This document shows positions 1 through 11,387 of a DNA stretch of 64,000 nucleotides, in pieces (positions within the stretch are counted from its first letter, which is position 1; the number at the start of each line of letters is the position of its first letter). This DNA comes from Methylorubrum rhodesianum (lineage in GTDB: Bacteria > Pseudomonadota > Alphaproteobacteria > Rhizobiales > Beijerinckiaceae), in contig NZ_JACHOS010000001.1 in the NCBI RefSeq assembly GCF_014199985.1, positions 186,001 through 250,000 on the forward strand, in the 5' to 3' direction. The position numbers and the translations under genes were made by a program. The notes beneath the pieces were generated by a model, which did no database searches, had not been told where the DNA came from, and worked only from the letters and a program-made list of their open reading frames with translations.

Positions 1-2
1 AG

Positions 3-398
3 GGCCTGAGGCTCACCGTCGAGACCGAGCCGGATCTGATCCTCGACGGCAACCGCGAGCTGGTCGGCCAAGCCATCGCCAATCTCATCGACAACGCCAT
101 CAAGTATGGCGCGCGATCGTCCGAGGCTGGCCCGCAGCCGATCGCCGTCCGGGCCGCGCGCGCCGATGGCGTCGTCCGGCTCACCGTGGCGGATCGCGGC
201 CCCGGCATCCCGCAAGGGGAGCGCGGACGGGTACTCGATCGCTTCGTACGTCTCGACGCCGCCCGTTCACGCCCCGGCTTCGGCCTGGGCCTCAGCCTCG
301 TCAATGCCGTCGCGCGGCTTCATAGCGGCCGGCTCGATCTCGCGGACAACGGTCCGGGACTCGCGGTGACGCTGAGCCTGCCGACCGGCGCGCCCTAG
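3..398 (+). CDS. Sensor histidine kinase, C-terminal part (5' end outside window)
   Basis: The reading frame is open from the window edge and ends at a TAG at 396-398, so only the last ~131 residues are visible. They form the HATPase_c ATP-binding domain. The N box reads NLIDNAIKYG, the G1 box is VADRGPGIP, the F-box region is VLDRFVRLD, and the G2 box is GFGLGLSLV. The end of the domain (LDLADNGPGLAVTLSLP) is normal, so this is the true C-terminus. The protein should autophosphorylate a His in the missing DHp domain and pass the phosphate to a response regulator, probably encoded just upstream. The sensor input cannot be judged. Its target and the nearby glnE may be unrelated. Confidence 0.93.
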   Translation, partial: GLRLTVETEPDLILDGNRELVGQAIANLIDNAIKYGARSSEAGPQPIAVRAARADGVVRLTVADRGPGIPQGERGRVLDRFVRLDAARSRPGFGLGLSLVNAVARLHSGRLDLADNGPGLAVTLSLPTGAP

Positions 399-487
399 CG
401 TCTGCCACGAAACATCCGCCGCGCCGTCCTTTGCCGGGTGAAAGCGGTCGGAAATCGGGCGCCTGTCGAGGCACCTCCGGGAAAGAC

Positions 488-703
488 TCAGTTCAGGAAG
501 TTGCGCACGCCGTCCGGGTCGGCGAGCGTCATCTGCGGACTTCCGGGCAGAGCGAAGACGACGAGCAAGACCGCGAGCGTGATGGTAGCCAGTCCCAGCA
601 CCGCCCCGAGCCGTTGCGGATCGAACCGGCGGCTCGCGATCAGCGCGCAACCGAGTGTGAAGACCGCGGCCTCGGTGAAGGGAACCAGGGTGGGGCTGCT
701 CAT
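488..703 (-). CDS. Small two-helix membrane protein, unknown function
   Basis: A 71-residue protein starting MSSPTLVPFTEA. Two hydrophobic stretches, about residues 8-23 and 33-53, predict two membrane helices joined by a short basic loop (SRRFDPQR), with a polar C-terminus. The frame stays open upstream to 814, but that extension is rich in charged and disordered residues, so I start at the ATG at 703. The leader contains GAAAGCG as a weak ribosome binding site. It is convergent with the histidine kinase gene and divergent from glnE. I do not recognise a family; this is a plausible but unproven gene. Confidence 0.5.
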   Translation of the reverse strand: MSSPTLVPFTEAAVFTLGCALIASRRFDPQRLGAVLGLATITLAVLLVVFALPGSPQMTLADPDGVRNFLN

Positions 704-1027
704 CGATTCGCTTTCATCATCGGAGGACCTATCGTCCGCCGGAGGTCTTACGAAAAAAACACGGCTCCCCGGCACGCCGGGGATCAACCAACGAGCGGCA
801 AGACGGCTCCGCACTCATTCGCTCCACGATCGCCTCACGGCAGTCTGATCGGACGATCGAAACTTTCCCTCACCGCCGGGCATCTCGCCCGACGGGTACG
901 ACTCGGTGGCGCACGCCCTTCGTCGCGGGCTGCGGCAAACCCCTTGGCAGAATCCGATTTGCGCGTTTGATGGGCATCGTAACAGCTCGACGGCGATGCG
1001 GCCGCTCCGAATCGAAGAAGGGACGGC
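704..1027. other. Intergenic region between small membrane protein and glnE
   Basis: No convincing gene is visible. The one structured element is a hairpin at 766-783 (TCCCCGG, loop CACG, CCGGGGA). Read on the minus strand it is followed six bases later by a run of seven T, so it could act as a minus-strand terminator or attenuator ahead of the small membrane protein. The segment must also hold the glnE promoter, which I could not place with confidence. Confidence 0.4.
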
Positions 1028-3985
<2,958 letters not shown>

Positions 3986-3990
3986 CGTGA

Positions 3991-5205
3991 TCAGCCCGGC
4001 ACGACCTGCGATTTGGTCTGCGGCAGGGCGTCGATTGCCGCGCGGTCGAGCCCGGTATGCGCTTGCACCAGCGCGTGCGGGGTCAGCGCCATCCACTGGC
4101 GGAGAGAGATGTCGGCGTAGCGGGGACTGCGAAACATCTCGAGAAAGGTCAGCGGCGTGTCGCCGGTATTCTCGATGTAGTGACCCATGGCGAACGGCAC
4201 GTAGCCCACATCGCCGGCCTGATAATCGAAGCTGCGCGCCTTTGATTCCGAGCCGAACACCGTCATTCGTCCCTGTCCCGAGAGGTAGTATTGCCACTCG
4301 TCGCCGTTGGGGTGCCAGTGCAGTTCCCGCATCGCGCCGGGCTGCAGCTCGACCAGCGCCGCGGCGATGGTGGTGGAGGCGGGGAAGATCGCGGAATCCG
4401 TGATCCGCACGCTGCCGCCCTTCGTGCGGACCGGCTCCTGCGCCAGCATCCTGTGGCTGAAGCGCTTCGGCACAGGCCCTGCGCCGCCGAGCTGGTCATC
4501 GGCCAGGGCCCCCGGCTTCGGGCCGGGAAAGATGTAGAGTTCCTTCTCGGGGACGGTATCGAACGCGCTCTCCAGCCATCCGAAGTTTTTCGCCAGCACG
4601 TCCCGAGGCGTGTGTGCGAGCCAATCGGTGATGAGGAAGGTCGAGTCCTCCGAGAATCCGCCGTCATCGAACACGAGCAGAAACTCGCAGCCGTCCTCCG
4701 GCCCGTCGAGCCCTTGGATCGAGTGCGGGATGCCGGAGGGAAAGTACCAGAGGTCGCCCTCGCCGACATCGTCGGCGAAGGTTCGCCCCTCGCCGTCGAT
4801 CGCGGTAATCCGGGCGCGGCCCTTGATCATGTAGGCCCACTCGGCCTCCTTGTGCCAATGCATCTCGCGCACGACGTTGGCCTTCAGGCGCATGTTCACG
4901 CCGGCCATGGCCTTCGAGATCGGAAGCTCCCGCGTTGTCGTCTGGCGCGCCCAGCCCCCTTCCTCCAGCCGCATGTGGCTGTCGGCGAAGGACCATTTCA
5001 GGTTCGGCATCGTGCCGTGATCGGTCTTCGGCGGGGCCATCGTGAAGGGGTCTTCCGCTTCCCGCGCCGCGTTGCGGGGGCCGAGGATGTCTGCGCCCTT
5101 GCCGCCGCGGACCGGCGATGGCCCCTCGGCCGAACGGGCGGAGTTGGCGCCCAAAGCCACGCCGCCCGCGGCGGCGATCAGGCCCCGGCGTGAGAACACG
5201 TTCAT
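3991..5205 (-). CDS. oxdC: Tat-exported bicupin oxalate decarboxylase
   Basis: 404 residues from the ATG at 5205, chosen because GCGAGG lies six bases upstream; an in-frame ATG at 5220 is the alternative. The N-terminus [15 protein letters not shown] is a twin-arginine signal, so the enzyme should act in the periplasm. Two Mn-binding cupins follow. Cupin 1 has HWHKEAEW (His116, His118, Glu122) and His161; cupin 2 has HWHPNGDEW (His296, His298, Glu303) and His342. The lid loop SEDST (185-189) carries the Glu that in OxdC acts as proton donor for decarboxylation to formate and CO2; oxalate oxidases lack it. In a methylotroph the formate can be oxidised for energy. The oxalate assignment rests on family motifs, not on assay. 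Confidence 0.9.
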   Translation of the reverse strand: MNVFSRRGLIAAAGGVALGANSARSAEGPSPVRGGKGADILGPRNAAREAEDPFTMAPPKTDHGTMPNLKWSFADSHMRLEEGGWARQTTTRELPISKAMAGVNMRLKANVVREMHWHKEAEWAYMIKGRARITAIDGEGRTFADDVGEGDLWYFPSGIPHSIQGLDGPEDGCEFLLVFDDGGFSEDSTFLITDWLAHTPRDVLAKNFGWLESAFDTVPEKELYIFPGPKPGALADDQLGGAGPVPKRFSHRMLAQEPVRTKGGSVRITDSAIFPASTTIAAALVELQPGAMRELHWHPNGDEWQYYLSGQGRMTVFGSESKARSFDYQAGDVGYVPFAMGHYIENTGDTPLTFLEMFRSPRYADISLRQWMALTPHALVQAHTGLDRAAIDALPQTKSQVVPG

Positions 5206-5355
5206 GACGACCTCGCTCATCCCATTGTCGCCCGGTAACGAGTTCGAGCCGCGTTCGTGTCCCTCTATGCGATCACGACATCCGGCGCGTGCGGCGGTCG
5301 GATCCCGTCCGCCGCGCCTTGCGGGATCGGTCCACGAGCCCCTAATCTCAGGGGC

Positions 5356-6249
5356 ATGAGCGTCGTCGCGATCGATTTCGAGACCGCCAACGAGCGGCGC
5401 GACAGCGCCTGCGCGGTCGGGCTCGCCTGGATCGAGGGCGGCCGGGTGGTGCGGCGCGAATCCCGGCTGATCCGCCCGCCGCAGATGCGGTTCTCTCCCG
5501 GCAACATCCGCATCCACGGCATCCTGCCGGCGGACGTGCGCGACGCGCCGAACTGTGCCGAGGTCATGGCCGAATTCCTGCCGGACCTGTCGGGCGGTCT
5601 GATGCTCGCCCACAATGCCGGTTTCGATATGGGCGTCCTCGCCGCCTCGCTCGCCGCCTGGGGCGAGACGGTGCCCGAATTGGCCGGGTTCTGCACCCTG
5701 CAGATCGCCCGGCGCATCTTCCCCGATCCCGCCGGCCACGGCCTCGCCAAGGTGGCGGGGCGCCTGGGCATCCGCTTCGAGCATCACGATGCCGGCGAGG
5801 ATGCTTATGCCTGCGCCGAGATCGCGCTCGCGGCCCTGCGCGAGACCGGCGCGACGGACATCGCCGACCTCGCCCGCGGCCTCGGGCTGACCCCGATCCG
5901 CGCGGTTGCCGGACCGCGGCGCGACTTCACCCGCTCCACCTCCGCCCACGCCCTGCGGGCCTCCGGCATCGTCGATCTGCGGCCTAAGGGCGAGTTGCGT
6001 TTCGCCATGCGCGGCAGCACCGGCAACCGCTATGTGCTGGAATTCGAGGAGCGGACGGACGGGCCGTATCTCCGCTGCTCCTGTCCGGCGGGCACGCATC
6101 GCCGCCGCTGCCGGCACGTCGATGCGCTCGTCGAGGGCGACGTCACCGATCTCACCTCGAACAATTTCGACGATGTCGAGCGGCTGCGCCAGCGGCTCGA
6201 CGGCAAGAACGTCGGGCCGGCGCGGACGAGGGGTGTCGCGGCCGCTTAA
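5356..6249 (+). CDS. DEDDh (DnaQ-like) 3'-5' exonuclease with C-terminal SWIM zinc finger
   Basis: 297 residues from the ATG at 5356; the frame is open further upstream but the sequence there is not protein-like. Exonuclease motif I is IDFETAN (Asp7, Glu9), motif II is AHNAGFD (Asp91), and motif III is HDAGED (His144, Asp149), so the two-metal DEDDh site is complete. Residues 181-240 form a linker. Then C241-S-C243, eight residues, C252-R-H254 match the SWIM zinc-finger pattern CxCxnCxH. SWIM fingers bind DNA or protein partners. It resembles the epsilon-like exonucleases but is a stand-alone gene, divergent from the oxalate decarboxylase. The substrate is unknown; DNA repair or RNA trimming are both possible. 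Confidence 0.85.
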   Translation: MSVVAIDFETANERRDSACAVGLAWIEGGRVVRRESRLIRPPQMRFSPGNIRIHGILPADVRDAPNCAEVMAEFLPDLSGGLMLAHNAGFDMGVLAASLAAWGETVPELAGFCTLQIARRIFPDPAGHGLAKVAGRLGIRFEHHDAGEDAYACAEIALAALRETGATDIADLARGLGLTPIRAVAGPRRDFTRSTSAHALRASGIVDLRPKGELRFAMRGSTGNRYVLEFEERTDGPYLRCSCPAGTHRRRCRHVDALVEGDVTDLTSNNFDDVERLRQRLDGKNVGPARTRGVAAA

Positions 6250-6573
6250 GGTCGGCGGTGCCGCATGCTGATCCCAGGGCCGCCCAACACCGGTGACCGC
6301 GTCCGTGCCGGCGGTTCTTCGGCGATGCAGTGCCGGCAACGGGACGGCGCCTCATCGCCGGGAACGCTGGATTGAATACGGAAGCGGTACGACTCTTTAG
6401 TGCCGCTCGACTCATGACGCCGATCATTGTTGACGCGACGCGGGTGTGAAATCTTCGCTCGACGCGTCTGGCGGGTGCCGACGCCGACGACTTGGTCTCG
6501 CGGTGCGCCGACCAGACTGCCGATACGACCGCTTCGTGCGCGCCCCGCGACCTCCGTAGCAAGAGGTGCCGCC
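6250..6573. other. Intergenic region upstream of aqpZ
   Basis: No gene with convincing composition is visible on either strand. The region must hold the aqpZ promoter; no clear -35/-10 pair stood out. The aqpZ ribosome binding site AAGAGG is at 6561-6566. Confidence 0.5.
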
Positions 6574-7314
6574 ATGGATCACGATACGATGCGTCGGACG
6601 ACCGCCGAATTTTTCGGTACCTTCTGGCTGACCTTCGGCGGGTGCGGGGCCGCCGTCCTGTCCGCCGCCTATCCGGAACTCGGGATCGGCTTTCTGGGGG
6701 TGGCCTTCGCCTTCGGCTTCACCGTGCTGACGATGGCCTACGCGGTCGGCCATATCTCGGGCGGCCACTTCAATCCGGCCGTCACGATCGGCTTGTGGTC
6801 GGCCCGACGCTGCGCCAGCCGGCACGTCCTGCCCTACATCGTCGCCCAGGTCATCGGGGCCGCGGTGGCGGCTTTCACCCTCTACACCATCGCGTCCGGC
6901 AAGGCGGGTTGGGTCCCCAATGGGTTCGCCTCGAACGGCTACGGTGAACTCAGCCCCGGCAAGTACGGCCTGGCCGCCTGCCTGATCACCGAAGTGCTGA
7001 CGACATTCATCTTCATCTTCATCATCGTCGGGACGACGTCGAAGGGTGCAGCGGCGGGCTTCGCCGGCATTCCCATCGGCTTCGCCCTCGTGCTCATCCA
7101 CCTGATCTCGATTCCCGTGACCAACACGTCGGTCAACCCGGCCCGGAGCACGGGCCCGGCCCTGTTCGCCGGCGCCGAGTATGTCGCGCAACTATGGTTG
7201 TTCTGGTTGGCGCCGATCGCCGGAGCGATCCTGGCCGGTATCGTGGCGCGCTGGCTCTACGAGCCCGCCGACATCGTCGAGACGGCGATCGTCGAAAGGG
7301 GTGTCGAAATCTGA
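6574..7314 (+). CDS. aqpZ: Aquaporin Z, water channel
   Basis: 246 residues with six membrane helices in the inner membrane. The two half-helix loops have GGHFNPAVT (NPA 67-69) and SVNPARS (NPA 188-190). The selectivity filter residues match those of E. coli AqpZ: Phe47, His176, Thr185 and Arg191, which indicates an orthodox water channel and not a glycerol facilitator. The start at 6574 is supported by AAGAGG seven bases upstream; a longer open frame from 6427 has no such support. The gene is followed by a long hairpin and the convergent phoH-like gene. It probably serves rapid osmotic adjustment. Confidence 0.96.
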   Translation: MDHDTMRRTTAEFFGTFWLTFGGCGAAVLSAAYPELGIGFLGVAFAFGFTVLTMAYAVGHISGGHFNPAVTIGLWSARRCASRHVLPYIVAQVIGAAVAAFTLYTIASGKAGWVPNGFASNGYGELSPGKYGLAACLITEVLTTFIFIFIIVGTTSKGAAAGFAGIPIGFALVLIHLISIPVTNTSVNPARSTGPALFAGAEYVAQLWLFWLAPIAGAILAGIVARWLYEPADIVETAIVERGVEI

Positions 7315-7327
7315 AGCGAAACGCGAA

Positions 7328-7359
7328 CGAGAACGAGGCCCTGAGCGACCTCGTTCTCG
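7328..7359. terminator. Hairpin between convergent aqpZ and phoH-like genes
   Basis: CGAGAACGAGG (7328-7338) pairs perfectly with CCTCGTTCTCG (7349-7359), 11 bp around a 10-base loop. It lies between two convergent stop codons, so a bidirectional transcription end is likely. No T-tract follows on either strand, which weakens the case. Confidence 0.45.
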
Positions 7360-7383
7360 CGTCTGGCAGCGCTCTCAGGACGC

Positions 7384-8100
7384 TTAGAGCCGCTCCTCCT
7401 CGAACGCCTTCACCCATTCCGCGCAGATGCCGGAACGGACGATGTCGTCGAGGGTGAACTCCACGATCGGGATCGCCATCATCCGGCTCTTCACGAGGTG
7501 GATGACGGTGCGAAGCCCCGACGTCTCACGCAAGTCGGTCTGCGAGACGTCGCCGTTGATGATGACCTGGCAATCGTCGCCGATTCGGGTCAGGAACATC
7601 TTGATCTCGGCGGTGGTCGTGTTCTGCGCCTCGTCCAAGATCACGAGGCAATTCTTGAAGGTGCGCCCGCGCATCACCTCGAACGGCACCGCCTCGATGT
7701 CGCCGGCCTTCACCGCGATGTCGAAGGCGGCTGCGCCCATGCGCTCCTTCATCGTCTCGGTCAGGGGGGCGACCCAGGGCGCGATCTTCTCTTCCAGCGT
7801 GCCGGGGAAGAAGCCGAGCGAGCGGCCCGAGGGAACGTTGGGACGGGTGATGACGACCTTCGAGATCCGGCGTTGCCGAAGAAGATCCGCGGCGCGTGTA
7901 CCGGCGATGAAAGTCTTGCCCGTGCCGGCAGGGCCTAAAACGATGACTTGCGAAGATGACGCGAGGGCGTCGAGGTACTGGCCTTGTTTATCCGTCAGGG
8001 GTTGGATCGGTGCTGGATTACGTTCCTCGTCGAAGCGTGTCCGATGCATCCGGATCGGTCGGTCCTCAACCAGTTCAAGCCGTGCGCGTCGTCTCTTCAT
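7384..8100 (-). CDS. PhoH-family P-loop ATPase
   Basis: 238 residues. The Walker A motif is GPAGTGKT (56-63), followed by KVVITRPNVPSG and then FFPGTLEEK, both hallmarks of the PhoH family. Walker B is CLVILDEAQN (151-160), and the family motif GDVSQTDL follows. It is short, without the KH domain of PhoH/YbeZ proteins linked to ybeY and without the PIN domain of PhoH2, so it is a stand-alone core. PhoH proteins are cytoplasmic ATPases tied to RNA metabolism; the exact substrate is unknown. The N-terminal ~35 residues are basic (MKRRRARLEL). It is convergent with aqpZ. Confidence 0.9.
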   Translation of the reverse strand: MKRRRARLELVEDRPIRMHRTRFDEERNPAPIQPLTDKQGQYLDALASSSQVIVLGPAGTGKTFIAGTRAADLLRQRRISKVVITRPNVPSGRSLGFFPGTLEEKIAPWVAPLTETMKERMGAAAFDIAVKAGDIEAVPFEVMRGRTFKNCLVILDEAQNTTTAEIKMFLTRIGDDCQVIINGDVSQTDLRETSGLRTVIHLVKSRMMAIPIVEFTLDDIVRSGICAEWVKAFEEERL

Positions 8101-8480
8101 GGATCAACACTCCACCTTGACTCGTGCGTGACTCTCGCAAACTCGCTTTTTCGACCAGTCTCGACTGTCCGACTTCTCCCTTGATTCGGCGAAGACATCG
8201 CCGATCTTCGTTCATCTGTACGCAAGAGCAAAGCCAAACCCGGTGAGTCGGTTCCACGGCTCGACGCGAAGGCTGTGGAACGCGGCTTTAAGGCAACGCT
8301 TCGCCCGCCCCATGAGGGTTGCAAGCGCGGGCGACGGGGGCGTGACGGCTCTGCGAAGAAGTGATGACCCGAGCGCCTCGTGGCGCTGCCGGCGGATCGG
8401 AGCGATCCTGACCAAAGCCATCGCGGGCGTCGCCCTCCCGGGGCGGCGGCGCAGCCGGCGGAGGCCGCCGGCGGGACGCT
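8101..8480. other. Intergenic region between uvrD and phoH-like gene
   Basis: Both flanking genes lie on the minus strand. No convincing gene is visible. A perfect 8-bp hairpin at 8454-8472 (GCCGGCGG, loop, CCGCCGGC) directly follows the uvrD stop and could mark its transcript end, although no T-run follows. The part next to 8100 should hold the phoH-like promoter. Confidence 0.4.
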
Positions 8481-10865
8481 TCAACCGGGCTGGAGGAAGC
8501 TGTCGAGCACCATCTTCCGACCGGCCTTGTCGAAGTCAACGGTGAGCTTGTTCCCGTCGATGCCGGCGACCGTGCCGGGGCCGAACTTGGTGTGGAAGAC
8601 GCGGGCGCCGTGCTCGAAGGAGGAGGGCGCACCGGTCGATTTGGCGATCAGTTCGCCCTCGATCTCCCGCGGTCCGCTCGTGCGGCCGCCCGCCCGACCA
8701 TTCCCGAGCCCCCCACCGAACCCGCCCGCGGTGTTGGCTTGCGCCCGTTGCCAGCCCGGCGTGCCATAGGAGGAGCCGAATGGGGCCGGGTTGCGATCGA
8801 AGCGGGAAGCGCCGGCCGAGAAATGCGCAGGCGCCTCGACCACGTCCACGGCCTGCGGCGGCAACTCGTCGATGAAGCGCGAGGGAATGGTCGAGGACCA
8901 CAGGCCGTGGATGCGCCGGTTGACGGCGAACGAGAGCTTGGCGCGCTTGCGGGCTCGCGTCAGGCCGACATGGGCGAGCCGCCGCTCCTCCTCCAGGCCG
9001 GCCCGCCCGCTCTCGTCGATGGCGCGCTGGTTCGGGAACAGGCCGTCCTCCCATCCGGGCAGGAACACCGTGTCGAATTCCAAACCCTTGGCGGCGTGGA
9101 GCGTCATCAGCGAGACGCGGTCGGCCCCTTCCGCCTCGGACGCCTCCATCACCAGGGAGACGTGTTCGAGAAAGGCGGCCATGTCCGGGAATTCCTCCAT
9201 CGAGCGGACGAATTCCTTGAGGTTTTCGAGGCGCCCGGCGGCATCGGCCGAGCGATCCTTCTGCCACATCTCGGTGTAGCCGGATTCCTCCAGAATGGTC
9301 TGGGCGACCTCCGGATGAGGCTTGGTCTCCACCAGCCGAACCCAGCGGGAAAAGCTCTCGACGAGGCCGCGCAGCATCGAGCGGGCGCGAGGCTTCAGCT
9401 CGTCGGTCTCGATCAGCTTCCGCGCGGCGGCGAGCAGCGGAATCCGGTCGGCGCGGGCATAGGCGTGCAGCGTCTGCAGCGTCGCGTCGCCGAGGCCGCG
9501 CTTGGGCGTGTTGAAGATGCGCTCGAAGGCGAGGTCGTCGGCGCCGTTCATGGTGACGCGCAGATAGGCCAGCGCGTCGCGGATCTCGGCGCGTTCGTAG
9601 AAGCGCGGGCCGCCGATGACCCGGTAGGGCAGGCCGACCTGTACGAAGCGGTCCTCGATCTCGCGCATCTGCGCCGAGATCCGCACCAGCACCGCGATCT
9701 CGGAGAGCGGATGCCCTTTCCGCTGGAGCGACTCGATCGACTCGGCGACCTGACGCGCCTCTTCTTCCGAATCCCACGCGCCGGTCACCGTGACGGGCTC
9801 GCCCGCCGCGTCCTCAGTGCGAAGCGTCTTGCCGAGCCGGCCCTCGTTCTTGGCGATCAGCCCTGAGGCGGCGGCGAGGATGTGGCCGGTCGAGCGATAG
9901 TTGCGCTCGAGCCGCACCACGGTCGCGCCGGGGAAGTCGTGCTCGAAGCGCAGGATGTTGTCGACTTCCGCGCCGCGCCAGCCGTAGATCGACTGATCGT
10001 CGTCGCCGACGCAGGCGACGTTCTTCCGCGCCTGGGCCAGGAGCCGGAGCCACAGGTATTGGGCGACGTTGGTGTCCTGATACTCGTCCACGAGGATGTA
10101 GCGGAAACGGTCCTGGTAGTTGGCCAAGATGTCCGGGTTCTCGCGCCAGAGCTTGAGGCAGAGCAGCAGCAGGTCGCCGAAATCGACCGCGTTGAGCGTG
10201 GCGAGCCGGGCCTGATAGGCGGCGTAGAGCTGGCCGCCCTTGCCGAAGGCGAAGGCCTGCGCCTCGCCCGGGGGCACCTGCTCGGGACCGAGGCCCCGGT
10301 TCTTCCAGCCGTCGATGGTGTGGGCGAGCGAGCGCGCCGGCCAGCGCTTCTCGTCGATGTTCTGGTCGGCGATGACCTGCTTCATCAGGCGCAGCTGATC
10401 GTCGGTCCCGAGGATCGTGAAGTCGGATTTGAGCCCGACCAGCTCGGCGTGGCGGCGCAGGATCTTGGTGCCGATGGCGTGGAAGGTGCCGAGCCACGGC
10501 ATGCCCTCGCCCGCCGGGCCGATGAGCTGGCCGATGCGGTGCTTCATCTCCCGCGCGGCCTTGTTGGTGAAGGTCACGGAGAGGATGTCGTAGGGGCGCG
10601 CCTTGGCCGTCGCGATCAGGTGGGCGATGCGCGTCGTCAGCACCCGCGTCTTGCCCGTGCCCGCGCCCGCGAGAACGAGCACCGGTCCTTCCGTGGCCTC
10701 GACGGCGCGGCGCTGCTCCGGGTTGAGGCCGGCGAGGTAGGAGGCGCCCTCGGGCCGCAGGGCGGCCATGGCACGGGCTGCGATCGAGGTCGGGGCCGAC
10801 GGCGCATCGTCGTCGGACGGGCGCGGCCGGAACGCGCCGGGCGCGTCGTTGGGCTCTTGCATCAT
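8481..10865 (-). CDS. uvrD: UvrD/PcrA-type ATP-dependent DNA helicase (superfamily 1)
   Basis: 794 residues, a normal UvrD/PcrA length. The Q motif is LNPEQRRAVE, Walker A is AGAGTGKT (66-73), Walker B is VDEYQDTN, and motif III is GDDDQSIYGWRGA. Motif V (SLMTLHAAKGLEFDTVFLPG) and motif VI (VGLTRARKR) are present. The C-terminus (about 700-794) is Gly- and Pro-rich, then ends in the Tudor-like domain known to bind RNA polymerase in PcrA/UvrD (HTKFGPGTVAGIDGNKLTV). It unwinds DNA 3'-5' in nucleotide excision and mismatch repair and removes stalled complexes. An in-frame ATG at 10862 is an equally good start. Confidence 0.95.
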   Translation of the reverse strand: MMQEPNDAPGAFRPRPSDDDAPSAPTSIAARAMAALRPEGASYLAGLNPEQRRAVEATEGPVLVLAGAGTGKTRVLTTRIAHLIATAKARPYDILSVTFTNKAAREMKHRIGQLIGPAGEGMPWLGTFHAIGTKILRRHAELVGLKSDFTILGTDDQLRLMKQVIADQNIDEKRWPARSLAHTIDGWKNRGLGPEQVPPGEAQAFAFGKGGQLYAAYQARLATLNAVDFGDLLLLCLKLWRENPDILANYQDRFRYILVDEYQDTNVAQYLWLRLLAQARKNVACVGDDDQSIYGWRGAEVDNILRFEHDFPGATVVRLERNYRSTGHILAAASGLIAKNEGRLGKTLRTEDAAGEPVTVTGAWDSEEEARQVAESIESLQRKGHPLSEIAVLVRISAQMREIEDRFVQVGLPYRVIGGPRFYERAEIRDALAYLRVTMNGADDLAFERIFNTPKRGLGDATLQTLHAYARADRIPLLAAARKLIETDELKPRARSMLRGLVESFSRWVRLVETKPHPEVAQTILEESGYTEMWQKDRSADAAGRLENLKEFVRSMEEFPDMAAFLEHVSLVMEASEAEGADRVSLMTLHAAKGLEFDTVFLPGWEDGLFPNQRAIDESGRAGLEEERRLAHVGLTRARKRAKLSFAVNRRIHGLWSSTIPSRFIDELPPQAVDVVEAPAHFSAGASRFDRNPAPFGSSYGTPGWQRAQANTAGGFGGGLGNGRAGGRTSGPREIEGELIAKSTGAPSSFEHGARVFHTKFGPGTVAGIDGNKLTVDFDKAGRKMVLDSFLQPG

Positions 10866-10980
10866 GCGCGCATCCCTGGACCAAAAGGCGAACGCCGTCG
10901 AGACCCGATCCGGAACCGCCGGCCCTGCTCACGCGTCACTCCGGAAACCCGAAACCGACACCGATGAAGGAAACGAGGCC

Positions 10981-11232
10981 ATGCGCGCCCCGTCGCTCGC
11001 CCTCCTGACCCTGCTTGCCGCCGTGACGCCGGTGATCACGCCGGCGCTCGCGCAGAGCCCCGGGAACCGGGGCGCCACGAGCCGGCAGAACGAGGGCTTC
11101 GAGTACCGCAACCAGAACCGCAACTTCGAGCAGCGCCAGACCCTGGAGAACAGCGCGATCCGCAATCAGATCCAGCGGGCGCCGCTCAACGTTCCGCCTC
11201 CGGCCGGACCGTCCTTCGGCCCCCGGCGCTGA
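10981..11232 (+). CDS. Small secreted protein, unknown function
   Basis: 83 residues from the ATG at 10981, with GAAGGAAACGAGG just upstream as ribosome binding site. Residues 1-24 (MRAPSLALLTLLAAVTPVIT...ALA) form a Sec signal peptide cut after ALA. The mature part is short, polar and rich in Asn, Gln and Arg (EYRNQNRNFEQRQTLENSA) and ends in a Pro-rich tail. No family is recognised. It is divergent from uvrD and in line with the AsmA-like gene 155 bp downstream. The signal and ribosome binding site make it a likely real gene. Confidence 0.7.
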   Translation: MRAPSLALLTLLAAVTPVITPALAQSPGNRGATSRQNEGFEYRNQNRNFEQRQTLENSAIRNQIQRAPLNVPPPAGPSFGPRR

Positions 11233-11387
11233 TCGTTGGTCCAAGCTTGAGCGTGAGGTGCGGGCGGCCCTCTCCCTGTGCTATGGCGGCAGGAACGGGT
11301 TTTCGCGCGCTTCCGGGCTTCGGCTCATCGAACGCGTGACCCGCGAACGAAGCCCTGCGGTCCGCAGGTTTGGCGGAAGCGATAACG

